64,000 bases of DNA. Origin: Chondrilla cf. caribensis. Its lineage: Eukaryota; Porifera; Demospongiae; Chondrillida; Chondrillidae. Shown here piece by piece: positions 38,273 to 52,033 of the stretch. Made by a program: the position numbers and the translations under genes. How positions within the stretch are numbered: the stretch's first letter is position 1; every line of letters starts with the position of its first letter. The DNA lies in the NCBI GenBank assembly GCA_964020155.1, contig OZ026562.1:1-64000 (forward strand), given 5' to 3'. The notes below the pieces were generated by a model that saw nothing but the letters and a program-made list of their open reading frames with translations, had not been told where the DNA came from and made no database searches.

Positions 38273-41200
38273 ATGTCAGAGGTGGGCAAGACTTTTGACG
38301 TAAGCATTGGTCCTTTTCTTACTACGATTCTACATTAAATTGCTCAATATCTACCGATATATTCACGCTTGTGTTTTTAGAACTCAATAGATTTGCACGT
38401 CCTTACTGCTCCGCCGACCTTGTGGAGGTCTGACTTACGATGCGCTTATGCAAGTATTTGTATGGAAGCAGTTTCCTCTGGTTTTGTCAGGTGCGCTGAG
38501 TCAGGATAGTGAAAGCTATTGAAATCACCTCTTAATGCCACCATCCAAATGCGTACGTCTGCCCTAACATGACCCCTCTCTTTCACGCTAAACATCGTCC
38601 ACTCCGTGCAGGGTTTCACCAAAACTAACTCTTAAGAATTTGCGCGAAACGTTTAAGGATCAGTTGGAGTCCGAAGCTTTACCTTCGAAGTATCACTTCT
38701 TGAAGAATGTTGGACGTCACATGGCACTGGTATGTGTTTAGCGTTGTATTGGAGATAAGGTTACCTATTTTCATACTAGTCCGTGTGGTGTAGGTGTCGT
38801 CTCGTCAGGAACATTCCCTTAATGTCTATCTCTTCGCACCGCCCTTTGTGAGTTTCACTGAGCAAGGTCTCAATTACGTGCTTGCTAACACATGCTGCTT
38901 CTGTTTAGATGGCTGTGTCGGAGATCTTCATCATTGATGCACAGTGTATTGGGAAGTCTCCCAGCAGTTCCCCAGCCCTGGTGTCACTTGGCCAACCAAC
39001 ACCTAATGCTCACCGTCGATATTCACTCTCTCCGCTTCGTCCCAGTCAGCACTTGGCACGTTCATCTCATTACTCACTGCCACCCCATTGCGACATTCAC
39101 CTGCGTCCAGTACAACAAATCAATAGTAGTACTGTGGTTGATTACCACAGTCGACGTAGAGCTGCAACATTGGATGGTTCAGAACTCATGAGGCATGTCA
39201 CTGCAGCTCTTGGAAATATCACAGAAGAGCCTTTCCCCCTCTGTGGAGCCACCAACAAGCACAGGGTTGGTAACAAGCAAAGTGACACAGCCTGTGCCAC
39301 TATTGCATCAACCTCTCAAGAAAGCAGTATCATTGCTGACTCCACAGGCAGAAAGACCGATAGGGTCCAAGAAAAGAGGCATGTTATTGCATCTGTATCA
39401 GATAATGTTCAGGATTCCTTACCGAGTAATCTCATTTCCAGTGTGGAGACAACCACTGAATCTAGCAGTTTAACTACCGCTGATGACCGATCAGTTACAT
39501 CCAATCCTGAATCCAGTCTAACCTCATCTTGGGTGACGTCTGATCCTGGGCCAACATCTCCACGAAGTTCATCTTGGGTGGATTCTGTTGATTCATGTCA
39601 GTCTATATTACCCAACTCTCCTGGAACAGGAAATCTACATGTTGATATGAACCTCCAAGTTGCTGCTGCAACAGTGGCTCTTGAACGCACTTTGTTTGGT
39701 GTAAGACCTGATGGTGAAGGGGCAAGTATTTGTGATGACGAGAGTGATGGTTGGGTCGGAGACGATGAGATGTACCAAATTTCTGACAGGTCCTGCCTGA
39801 AAGGTGTGGTTGAGTCTTCCAAAGATATCAAGATTCCTACAAGAACTCCAATACCCAACCAGACACCAAACAGCCATTCGTCCCACCAAACACCAAACAG
39901 CCATTCACCCCACCAGACACCAAACAGCCATTCGTCCCACCAGACACTAAACAGCCATTCGTCCCACCAGACACTAAACAGCCATTCGTCCCACCAGACA
40001 CCAAACAGCCATTCGCCCCACCAGACACCAAACAGCCATTCGCCCCACCAGACACTAAACAGCCATTCGTCGCACCAGACACCAAACAGCCATTCACCCC
40101 ACCAGACACCAAACAGCCATTCGTCCCACCAGACACCAAACAGCCATTCGTCCCACCGGACACCAAACAGCCATTCACCCCACTGGACACACACTCCACT
40201 CAATCAGTCATCAGACAGACAATTATCAACTCAGATAATGTCAAAGCCGAGGCAAGAAGGCCAGCACTCAAATCGGACTGATGCCTCCAACAGACGGACG
40301 TTGCCCAAGGTACCAAGCAAAGAGGCATCTTCCATGTTGGGAGGTTTTTTGGCAGAGGAAAAATGTTTAGTTAAGTCACCCTCGGTTGATCACCAAGGTG
40401 ATGAAAAACAAGAGCAGAAAGCTTCATTTCCCAAGTCTCCACCCTTACCCCCAATTGAATCAGTGGCAGCAGACTATGATGTTGGTGAGTTAGTTATCAA
40501 CAGCCCTTGTAAGACAGTTTGCTTCAATGATGACTTTGGTCCCTGAATCCGATCCAGTTCTCAACACAAACTTGGCTGATCTGAGAACATACAGAAATTC
40601 AAGGTACCTCACACCTCTCATCCTTGTTTGTGTCAGTTCCAGAGATACTGTCTGTAATGTGTGCATACTGTATGCGCTGTATGTACTGTATGCAGTACTG
40701 TGTGTACTGTATGCACTGTGTGTACTGTATGCACTGTGTGTACTGTATACACTGTGTGTACTGTATGCACTGTGTGTACTGTATGTAGTACTGTGTGTAC
40801 AGAATGCACTGTGTGTACTGTATGCACTGTGTGTACTGTATGTAGTACTGTGTGTACAGAATGCACTGTGTGTACAGAATGCACTGTGTGTACTGTATGC
40901 ACTGTGTGTACTGTTTTTACTGTATGTACTGTTTCACTATGTTGTACTAAATGTGTGTACTATGTGTATATACCCCACCACCACCACAAAAAAAATTATG
41001 TACTACGTATATGTTTGCATGTATATTTACCATTGACACGTGATATAGGACAAAGATGCTCACAAGGTACAGAGAACTTTGTTCAAAGACTAAAACTTTG
41101 AAAGAAGCTATAAAAAACAAAAGCGAACAAGGTCTGCAAAGAACCTCTGAAGAAATTTAGAGCTAATAATTTTATTCTGTTCCATTTGCTTACTTCCCTT

Positions 41201-41706
41201 CCAGATGAACGGCATTGGAAAAAAATGTACTTGAAAGAGAAGGAATTATATTCTGGTCTACATGATCATCAAAGAGCTCTTGAAAGAGAGTTCCAGAGGT
41301 TGTCACGAAAAGTGAGAACCACAACACCAAACAAAGGTAAGCGTCAATATCAGCTCCACTGATACCCCACAGCACAAATTTGTTTACTGCCATTTGTAGG
41401 TCAGAGTGCCGTCTCCTCCAAGCCCTCACAGCATGTGAGTAATCTCATTCCTAATGTGATCCGTATTAGTGCTAATGCTCTGTAGCACTGCTACTGTCTC
41501 CTGTGTTACAGAATAATATGAAAGCTTTGGCTCTGAAACTGGAACAAGAGAACAGCAACTTGGAGAAGAGGATCAAGTTGACACAGGAAGAACTGAAACT
41601 GGAACAGGAATCACACAGGGTGATCACTGAAGATTATAAGCAGTTGAAGAAGACTTTAACCAAAAAGAAGATAGCTAGAAACAATGTGAAATCATTAGGG
41701 CAATAA
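38273..41706 (+). CDS. SPATA1: SPATA1-like protein, 9 exons, 777 aa
   Basis: Exons 38273-38299, 38381-38490, 38612-38729, 38794-38847, 38909-40488, 41049-41131, 41205-41336, 41400-41434, 41512-41706; the total divides evenly into codons. The N-terminus (LHVLTAPPTLW, SSGFVRVSPKLTLKNLRETF, FLKNVGRHMAL, VYLFAPPF) follows the SPATA1 N-terminal pattern. The C-terminus is a predicted coiled coil (ERHWKKMYLKEKELYSGL, then ALKLEQENSNLEKRIKLTQE), like the SPATA1 C-terminal domain. In vertebrates the gene is linked to sperm and cilia; the molecular role is poorly known. The large middle exon is disordered, with a Ser/Thr-rich stretch and a repeat of 10-residue NSHSSHQTPN units (about 39855-40190). The exon 5 donor (GTTAGT at 40489) was chosen because it keeps frame; GTGAGT at 40485 breaks it. 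Confidence 0.8.
39855..40190 (+). repeat. 30-bp coding minisatellite in the SPATA1-like gene
   Basis: About 11 copies of a 30-bp unit (CACCAGACACCAAACAGCCA followed by TTCGTCCCAC), translated as HQTPNSHSSH with P/L and S/P variants. The length keeps frame, so copy-number change would lengthen or shorten the protein without breaking it. Long open frames on the opposite strand across this stretch are by-products of the repeat. Confidence 0.9.
40645..40945. repeat. ~18-bp intronic minisatellite (ACTGTGTGTACTGTATGC)
   Basis: About 15 imperfect copies of an 18-bp unit within the intron 40489-41048 of the SPATA1-like gene. It produces spurious VCTVCTVC-type frames on both strands. Confidence 0.85.
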
Positions 41707-41820
41707 CTGTCTATATACCAACAAACAATGGTTGATTTCAAGTGTTTGTTACTCATTATCATAATTGTTGAAATAATTCTGATTGGTGCACAGACAAGAT
41801 AACATCACGACTGTAATGAT

Positions 41821-42928
41821 TCAAGTTGTAGTGGTCTGTTCACTGAAGGCTATGTTATCAATAATTCCAAAATCCACTGCTTCTTTGGGTGACATGAATT
41901 GATCCCTTTCCATACATTTCACTGTATGATAGGACAGCCAAGCTATACATAAACACAGGGAGAAGCCGAGATGCAGGAATGGTGCCCTCACCAATGTGGT
42001 CCAGTGGCTGGCCAGTGTGGTGAGCTAATATTTCATTGCACACTTTCTTCACTTTGAGTATTTCCTCAGCATGTATGGCGATATCTGTTGCTTGCCCCTA
42101 CAAGGAGGATGGAAAGGTCAAGAACTGGATTGACAGCATATGGGACCAGCTGACCCCCACTGAACCAGACGGTTGGTGAATCATTATCCTAGAGTGAGGA
42201 AGAGCTGCTCGCATCCCCCGTTTACCTCCCGCCAGCAATAAAGCACCCATGCTACATGCCTGTCCCACACACCAGGTTGAAATTGGAGCAGATATGTACT
42301 GCATCGTATCATAGATGGCAAATCCAGCTGTTACCGAACCACCTATAATCAAACATGTAATACGTTAGATGCATACAGACAACACCCTCTCTGCCTTTAA
42401 ACTTACCAGGACTATTAATATACATGTTAATTGCCTTCTTTGGATTTTCAGATTGAAGATGAAGAAGCTGTGCAATAATCACACTAGCAACATCATCAGT
42501 GACCTAATAAGGAATCAAACAGTACATAAAAGGCGAAGATCAACTGATCACATATGCATAAATGCATCACTGACTGTGGTCATCAGACACACTATTCTCT
42601 CTTTCAACAACCTTGAATATATGTCGTATGCCCTTTCTCCTCTTCCCTGTACATGAAGTAATAATTTGAATATATATATAGGGGTACTTTTGCTTTAATT
42701 CACCTACTGTCTGCTCAATGACAACTGGAATAAGAGATAAACGTCTGAAGTTGATCAAGACTCGAGCTGAACGAGAAGTCTGCCTATGAATAGGATACAA
42801 GCAACTAACAGGTTGCTTTAAAATGAATAAAACACTGCAACTCCAGAGTCACTATGTATACACGTACACACATACACGCACTTCCAAGTCATTTTAATGG
42901 TCGATGTGAACTGTTTCAGAGCCGCCAT
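41821..42928 (-). CDS. CLPP: mitochondrial ATP-dependent Clp protease proteolytic subunit, 7 exons, 228 aa
   Basis: Exons (minus): 42928-42882, 42783-42708, 42646-42575, 42503-42407, 42342-42155, 42097-41992, 41921-41821. ClpP forms a tetradecameric serine peptidase that works with the CLPX unfoldase in the mitochondrial matrix. Seen: [43 protein letters not shown], the nucleophile Ser128 in [10 protein letters not shown], His153 in RIMIHQPSG and Asp202 in [19 protein letters not shown], so the triad is intact. The first ~30 residues are basic and Ser/Thr-rich, as in a matrix presequence. The C-terminus is short, without the long human tail. Start codon only 48 bp from that of divergent ZRANB2; the stop is 114 bp from the convergent SPATA1-like stop. 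Confidence 0.95.
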
Positions 42929-42976
42929 ATTTCTGGGGGCATTGGGCGTATACACGATAATTTGCTCTTGTCAGAA
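42929..42976. promoter_or_regulatory. 48-bp divergent promoter, CLPP / ZRANB2
   Basis: Only 48 bp separate the two start codons (minus-strand ATG at 42928-42926 and plus-strand ATG at 42977-42979). Transcription starts must lie in this gap or within the other gene's first exon or intron. No TATA-like element stands out. The layout is typical of very compact bidirectional housekeeping promoters. Confidence 0.55.
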
Positions 42977-44755
42977 ATGGCCTCCAAAAAAGCCCCACTG
43001 AGCGACGGAGATTGGATTTGCGCTGATTCGTCGTAGGTTTATGTACTTTAGAGTGTATTATATAGCATTTCAAATAAAATTTCTACTATTATTCCGTGTA
43101 GCTGCGGTAATGTGAACTTTACCTGGCGGACAAGTTGCAATAAGTGTGGGAAAGGTTATCATTGGCTTTCTCGATAAGAGTTGTCAGTTGGTGTGACAGT
43201 GGACATGTGTATCTTAATTCATGTATTACAGAGAAGGGGAAGGTGGACATATTTAAGAAGACTGGCCAAGAAGTAGGGAAAACGCTGGCCAGTAAAAGTG
43301 GCGGTCTCTTCAGTGCTGACGACTGGCAGTGCTCCAAGTAAACCTGTTCTCATTCATAGCATATTCGTTCCATGCTTCTTTGCATGTGTATATGTGAGTA
43401 GTATAACATCTATGTTACTTCAGTATGTGTATTTTTTCTTGTGTAGATGTGGTAACATTAACTGGGCGAGGAGAAATGAATGTAACATTTGTAATGAGCC
43501 TAAGTTTGGTAAAGTAGAGGCGCGCACTGGTGCTGGTGGTGGATATAATGAGCGTGAGAATGTTGAGTATATTGAAAGAACAGAATCAGATGATGAATTC
43601 GATGAGGTACGTACGTAGGTCTCACAATTCTAGCTTCTCCGCTACCTCACGTGCCCTTCACTCTTGTTATATAACTGACTTCAGTTTGGAAGAAAAAAGA
43701 AAAAGTTTCGAAAAATAGTAAATGTGGAACAGGCAGTATCACCTAAAGCTGATAGTGAGCAAAACAATGAAGCCAACAACTCTAATGAAATTGATGTGGA
43801 CAGTGATGAAGGCAGTAATGATAGTGATGAGGATACAGCCAAATATGATCTTTTTGCAGATCTCGAGGAGCCATCTCATGTGTTAGTGCATGTTGCCACT
43901 TACAGACTTGCAGTAAACTCTGCATTTTAATGAATTATTCAATTCTGTAGTAACATAAGCTTGTCCAGCTCATCTCGCTTTGATGGAACTACCTCAAGAA
44001 GAAAGAAATCTCCTTCAAGAAACCATTCGAATGATGGTGGACCACAAATGCTATCAAAAGAAAGGGACAACAGATCACGATCAAGAGATAGAAGATCAAG
44101 GTCACGAGACAGGAGATCAAGATCAAGAGACAGAAGATCAAGATCAAGAGACAGGAGATCACGATCAAGAGACAGGAGATCAAGATCGAGAGACAGAGGC
44201 AGAAGAAGCAGACGATCTCGATCAAGAGAAAGAAATAGGAGATCTCGATCAAGAGATAGAGATAGAAACAGGAGATCTCGATCTAGAGATAGGGACAGGA
44301 GATCTCGATCAAGAGATAGGGACAGGAGATCTCGATCAAGAGACAGAGACAGGAGGTCTCGATCAAGAGACAGAGACAGGAGGTCTCGATCAAGAGACAG
44401 AGACAGGAGGTCTCGATCAAGAGACAGAGACAGGAGGTCTCGATCAAGAGACAGAGACAGGAGGTCTCGATCAAGAGACAGAGACAGGGGGTCTCGATCA
44501 AGAGACAGAGACAGGAGGTCTCGATCAAGAGACAGAGACAGGAGGTCTCGATCAAGAGACAGAGACAGGAGGTCTCGATCAAGAGACAGAGACAGGAGGT
44601 CTCGATCAAGAGACAGAGACAGGAGGTCTCGATCAAGAGACAGAGACAGGAGGTCTCGATCAAGAGACAGAGACAGGAGGTCTCGATCAAGAGACAGAGA
44701 CAGGAGGTCTCGATCAAGAGACAGAGACAGGAGAAACTCTCGTTCATACAAATAA
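42977..44755 (+). CDS. ZRANB2: ZRANB2-like RanBP2-type zinc-finger splicing factor, 6 exons, 458 aa
   Basis: Exons 42977-43032, 43102-43154, 43232-43337, 43447-43606, 43685-43881, 43951-44755. In animals ZRANB2 is a nuclear SR-like protein that binds AGGUAA-type sites and affects splice choice. Seen: two RanBP2-type zinc ribbons, the first DWICADSSCGNVNFTWRTSC with NKCGK, the second DDWQCSKCGNINWARRNECN with ICN. Between them is the linker GKVDIFKKTGQEVGK. An acidic segment (DVDSDEGSNDSDEDTAKYDL) follows, then a C-terminal RS domain. The RS domain here is an almost pure RSRSRDRDR repeat from a 27-bp minisatellite, longer and more regular than in vertebrates. The exon 5 donor (GTTAGT at 43882) was chosen to keep phase. 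Head-to-head with CLPP; TRAPPC13 follows after 127 bp. Confidence 0.92.
44070..44735 (+). repeat. 27-bp coding minisatellite forming the ZRANB2 RS domain
   Basis: From about 44330 the unit TCTCGATCAAGAGACAGAGA plus CAGGAGG is repeated with hardly any change. The upstream part (44070-44330) has shorter, more divergent RS units. All copies keep frame. Long Leu/Ser-rich frames on the minus strand here are shadows. Confidence 0.93.
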
Positions 44756-44882
44756 CTATAGGATATTATGTGTAAGGTCCCATTGTAGACTATAAAGAGG
44801 GATTTTCCCTCAGGTCAACATGGCGGATTAAATTTAATGTGTCTTTACAAGGAAAATAGGAGGAAACGTAGATTATTTTGTT

Positions 44883-48856
<3,974 letters not shown>

Positions 48857-48974
48857 AGTCGACTTGTCACCACAATCAGTCACTACTAACACTGAAATCT
48901 TTACTTATTTCGTTTGATTAATTGACGTTACTCCCCAATGTTGCCCTGCCTTCCAATCTCACATATCCACGTCA

Positions 48975-49085
48975 TATCTACTGGGTGCCTTGTTACTAGG
49001 TGCCTTGTTACTAGGTACCTTGTTACTGGGTGCCTTGTTACTAGGTGCCTTGTTACTAGGTGCCTTGTTACTAGGTACCTTGCGA
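48975..49085. repeat. 15-bp tandem repeat (TTACTAGGTGCCTTG)
   Basis: About seven copies, with GGTACC and TGGGTG variants, in the region downstream of TRAPPC13. The rest of 48857-49260 holds the TRAPPC13 3' region and no gene that I can see. Confidence 0.85.
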
Positions 49086-49342
49086 AGTGGCCTCTGTCCA
49101 AGGTCTTCCCAGTTTAAATGAGCTCCTTAACCCTTTGTGAGAGCTGTAGTGGTTTACATCTCCCAATGAACAGTGGTACAGGGTGACTTAACTCTTCAAA
49201 GTTCTCTGTGAAATATGATCATTATTCCCAGCTGGTTCAATGAGCCATGGATGTTATATGGTCTCAAGAATGCGTGCTCAAACTGCGTGTCCGGCCTTTT
49301 ATACCTGGTTCACTGGACAGGCCCATCCCACCCAGACAACTC

Positions 49343-49642
49343 CTAATATTGTCTGCAATTGTACATACCGCTCAGCTGCCAATGGTTGTAGGAGATGACG
49401 TACAGTAATAGCGTGTATTGTGGGTTGTGCACTCGGGCAATGTGAAGGACATCGAGTGATGCCCAGGAGACTGGTTCCCCTTGAACTGCTGTTTGGAATT
49501 CCATTGTTGACACGACTATATTGTCTGACTGGAATGTTTGTCCTAATGCTCCACTCAATTTTGATACAGGGTAAGTGATATCCCAACTATTATTATTACA
49601 CTTGAATTGGGGACTTGCCATGATTGTTGTTTTCATAATCAA
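49343..49642 (-). CDS. hypothetical small protein, 99 aa
   Basis: Single open frame starting MIMKTTIMASPQFKCN, with an inner start at MASPQF. The composition is ordinary and protein-like (LGQTFQSDNIVVSTMEFQTA, then VHNPQYTLLLYVISYNHW), ending CRQY. I do not recognise it. A short GT..AG option near its end (GTATGT at about 49369) would extend it by about 13 residues to WVGWACPVNQV, but that intron would be only 26 nt. Neighbours are TRAPPC13 and the forkhead gene. It could be a real small gene, an exon of something larger, or chance. Confidence 0.3.
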   Translation of the reverse strand: MIMKTTIMASPQFKCNNNSWDITYPVSKLSGALGQTFQSDNIVVSTMEFQTAVQGEPVSWASLDVLHIARVHNPQYTLLLYVISYNHWQLSGMYNCRQY

Positions 49643-50600
49643 GTGTAATGTTTACATTAAGCCTCTCAGGTCCACACGCACTTAGTAGAGTTTTTAATGT
49701 AATTAAAACCCCACCAAATGCTGTTTTGATGTTCACTTGCTTTCTCATCAATCACTAAACAGATTAGTACAAAAACTATGTTGAACGTCATCCTATCTTG
49801 TAGCAACACAAACAGTGATGTTTGCCGAGACTCTAATACACCACCACATCATTCTAAGCAGTTTGGAGCTCATTTTACATAACTGAATACTCCACAATTC
49901 CCCAAATTATTATTATAAGCTTTTCTAGTGTTTTGGTATTGACTTGGTGTCCTCACTCAACTTCACCACCATCTGAGTCCTCCTGTTCTGAACCAGTGAA
50001 ATGGTCAAGCTTGTTCCACTAAACACATACTCTATTCCCCAGTGTAAGTAGTGATGATGTTGATTAGTCATTGAGCAAGGTTTTCAAAATGTGTGTAGTT
50101 AATGATATTCATGGTTTCCCTGGCTCTTGGGGCTACAGCTGACAACTTCCAGTAAAAACTTGTCTTTTTCAGACAACGTACATCCTAAACCATCATTCCC
50201 ATTTTTTACTGATGTAAACGACATTCCCCCTATTTGGTGGATATAGCTTAGCTGGAAGACACGGATTCGCCGAGTCCATCGCTATTCGGTTGGTGGTCTC
50301 CAGTAGGTTACGTGGGAGAGGCCGGGCCACACCTACCCAGCCTATAAGGTCAGTTTGCTGGGACGAAGTTTAGTTTCTTAGCAAGGAGGCCTTTCGGAGA
50401 TTTATGACAAGGACCACAGCCGCTTGCTCCAAGTCTAACTCGAACAGCGTATCCACTCTCGACATATTTCGTGTCATCGGACCAGTGTGCTCAGTTTCAC
50501 CAAAGCGTCCCACGAGTAGAGAGCATTAGGTGTTGCTACTCCTTCCAATCCTCCCACATTATCGAGTTCGCTTCTAAATACGATCGAAACTTGCAGGACC
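49643..50600. other. intergenic and 5' leader region of the forkhead gene
   Basis: No gene recognised. Bases 49643-50220 are AT-rich with no long frame. From about 50250 the composition becomes more GC-rich, and this part likely holds the promoter and 5'UTR of the forkhead gene. The start context at 50601 is good (GACCATGGCA). Confidence 0.45.
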
Positions 50601-51809
50601 ATGGCAGAAGACGCAGAGAGTAGTAAATCTGAGTCGATGAGCTCAGAACCTTGCGAAGAGGACTTGCAAAGACAATCTCCGAAGAGTCTTCAGGAAGCCG
50701 AGGAAGAAGGAGAGAAGACCAGCAAGAAAGGAAAGAAAGGAGCCAGTCAAAAGCACACGAAACCGCCCTATTCGTACATCGCCCTTATAGCAATGGCCGT
50801 GTCTCAGTCCCCCAATAAGATGCTGACTCTAGGGGACATTTGCGAGTACATTATAGAGCATTTTCCGTACTACAGAGAGCGCTGGCCGACCTGGCAGAAT
50901 TCGATTAGACACAATCTTAGTCTGAACGACTGCTTTATTAAAGTGCCCAGGGAGATAGGCTCGAGAGGAAAAGGGAATTACTGGGCTCTCCATCCCGAGT
51001 GCGCAGATATGTTCAGGAATGGGAGTTTCCTTCGGAGAAGATACAGGTTTCTTCACCAGCTGCAGAGAAATTCTCAGTACCCTCCAACCTATCCTGCTGC
51101 CATCCCTACATTTAGTGGTCAGTTGCCAGTAGCAACTGTGTCATCCTCTAGTCAAGCTGTAACCAGCCCCATTCAAGGAATGCAGCCACATCCTGGTATT
51201 CCTCTACCTCCCCCTCCCCCTATACCTGGTGCCATTGGTCCTATAGCTCTACCCACATATCCGATCGACAATCAGACCTCAGAATTCCAATCGTCGTCTT
51301 CAACTACGTCACCCACCACGTCTCCTTCTCTAACCAGTCCTCCGTCCACCACTCAGACTTGGGTTGCCCATGGACAGTTCCATCGCGACTTGGCATATGC
51401 CAGTGGAATACCAGGTCGTACCCCTCGGGCATTCTACACGGCAACTCCCTACCCTCCAGTTCCTCCCGCTGGCATGAGGCCACTTGCTACATACCCTTTT
51501 AGTATGGAACCTGTTGCTACTAGCAACCAAGGGGAACTTCCTCCCGCCCAAGAAGGCATGTTTCATTTTGCTTATGCTCCTCCCATGAATCCAATCATCC
51601 CGAGCCAGTCCTCTCCGTTGGGACCAGGGGCCATTATGTCTCCAAACCAGCCTACCTTTCACATGCAAGCTGCCACGCTCCCTGTGCACGCCCAAGGCAC
51701 CAATCCGCCTACTGTTGGTTGGGAATCGAAGGAAGGATTGACAACTTCTCCACAGTTCACTCCAGTTAGCTCCAGTTTTACTATTTCAAACATTTTACGT
51801 ACAAATTAA
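50601..51809 (+). CDS. forkhead-box transcription factor, single exon, 402 aa
   Basis: Intronless. Residues ~54-150 are a forkhead winged-helix domain: [60 protein letters not shown] (recognition helix 3), then [20 protein letters not shown] and FLRRRYRF. Such proteins bind RYMAAYA-type sites in the nucleus. The acidic N-terminus is followed by a basic run ([14 protein letters not shown]). The C-terminal half is Pro/Ser/Thr-rich, and the last ten residues ([10 protein letters not shown]) resemble an EH1 Groucho-binding motif (FSIxNIL), so repression is likely. The domain is closest by eye to FoxD/E/L/Q-type sequences, but I cannot assign a class. Single-exon structure is common in several Fox classes. 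It converges with GLDC (stops 225 bp apart). Confidence 0.92.
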   Translation: MAEDAESSKSESMSSEPCEEDLQRQSPKSLQEAEEEGEKTSKKGKKGASQKHTKPPYSYIALIAMAVSQSPNKMLTLGDICEYIIEHFPYYRERWPTWQNSIRHNLSLNDCFIKVPREIGSRGKGNYWALHPECADMFRNGSFLRRRYRFLHQLQRNSQYPPTYPAAIPTFSGQLPVATVSSSSQAVTSPIQGMQPHPGIPLPPPPPIPGAIGPIALPTYPIDNQTSEFQSSSSTTSPTTSPSLTSPPSTTQTWVAHGQFHRDLAYASGIPGRTPRAFYTATPYPPVPPAGMRPLATYPFSMEPVATSNQGELPPAQEGMFHFAYAPPMNPIIPSQSSPLGPGAIMSPNQPTFHMQAATLPVHAQGTNPPTVGWESKEGLTTSPQFTPVSSSFTISNILRTN

Positions 51810-51992
51810 ATTATTGGGTATTGTTTGTATTTCATTTATGTATCATAATACATATTAATTTACTACTAAAAGTATAGATTTGTATGATAATTGTTGTTGT
51901 GATAAATACTTTTTGACATGAGAATGTATGTGTACATATTATGATAATAGAATTTTTCTTATTTTTGGGTTCAATTATTTATACGATTTATA

Positions 51993-51998
51993 AATAAA
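51993..51998 (+). terminator. AATAAA polyadenylation signal of the forkhead gene
   Basis: First canonical AATAAA downstream of the stop, within TATAAATAAAATGCG, about 185 bp after the TAA. It lies only ~35 bp from the GLDC stop codon on the other strand, so the two 3' ends meet or overlap here. Confidence 0.55.
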
Positions 51999-52033
51999 AT
52001 GCGAAGGCATGCCATGAAGAGCTCCACTGGGTG

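Noticed and set aside
39598..40203. 201-codon minus-strand frame (Trp/Gly-rich repeats)
   Set aside because: Antisense of the 30-bp coding minisatellite in the SPATA1-like gene.
40485..40503. 19-nt intron in the SPATA1-like gene (GTGAGTTAG...CAACAG)
   Set aside because: It would be far too short to splice. Using the GTTAGT donor at 40489 with the 41049 acceptor keeps phase and joins the coiled-coil exons.
43939..44751. 270-codon minus-strand Leu/Ser-rich frame
   Set aside because: Antisense of the ZRANB2 RS-domain repeat.
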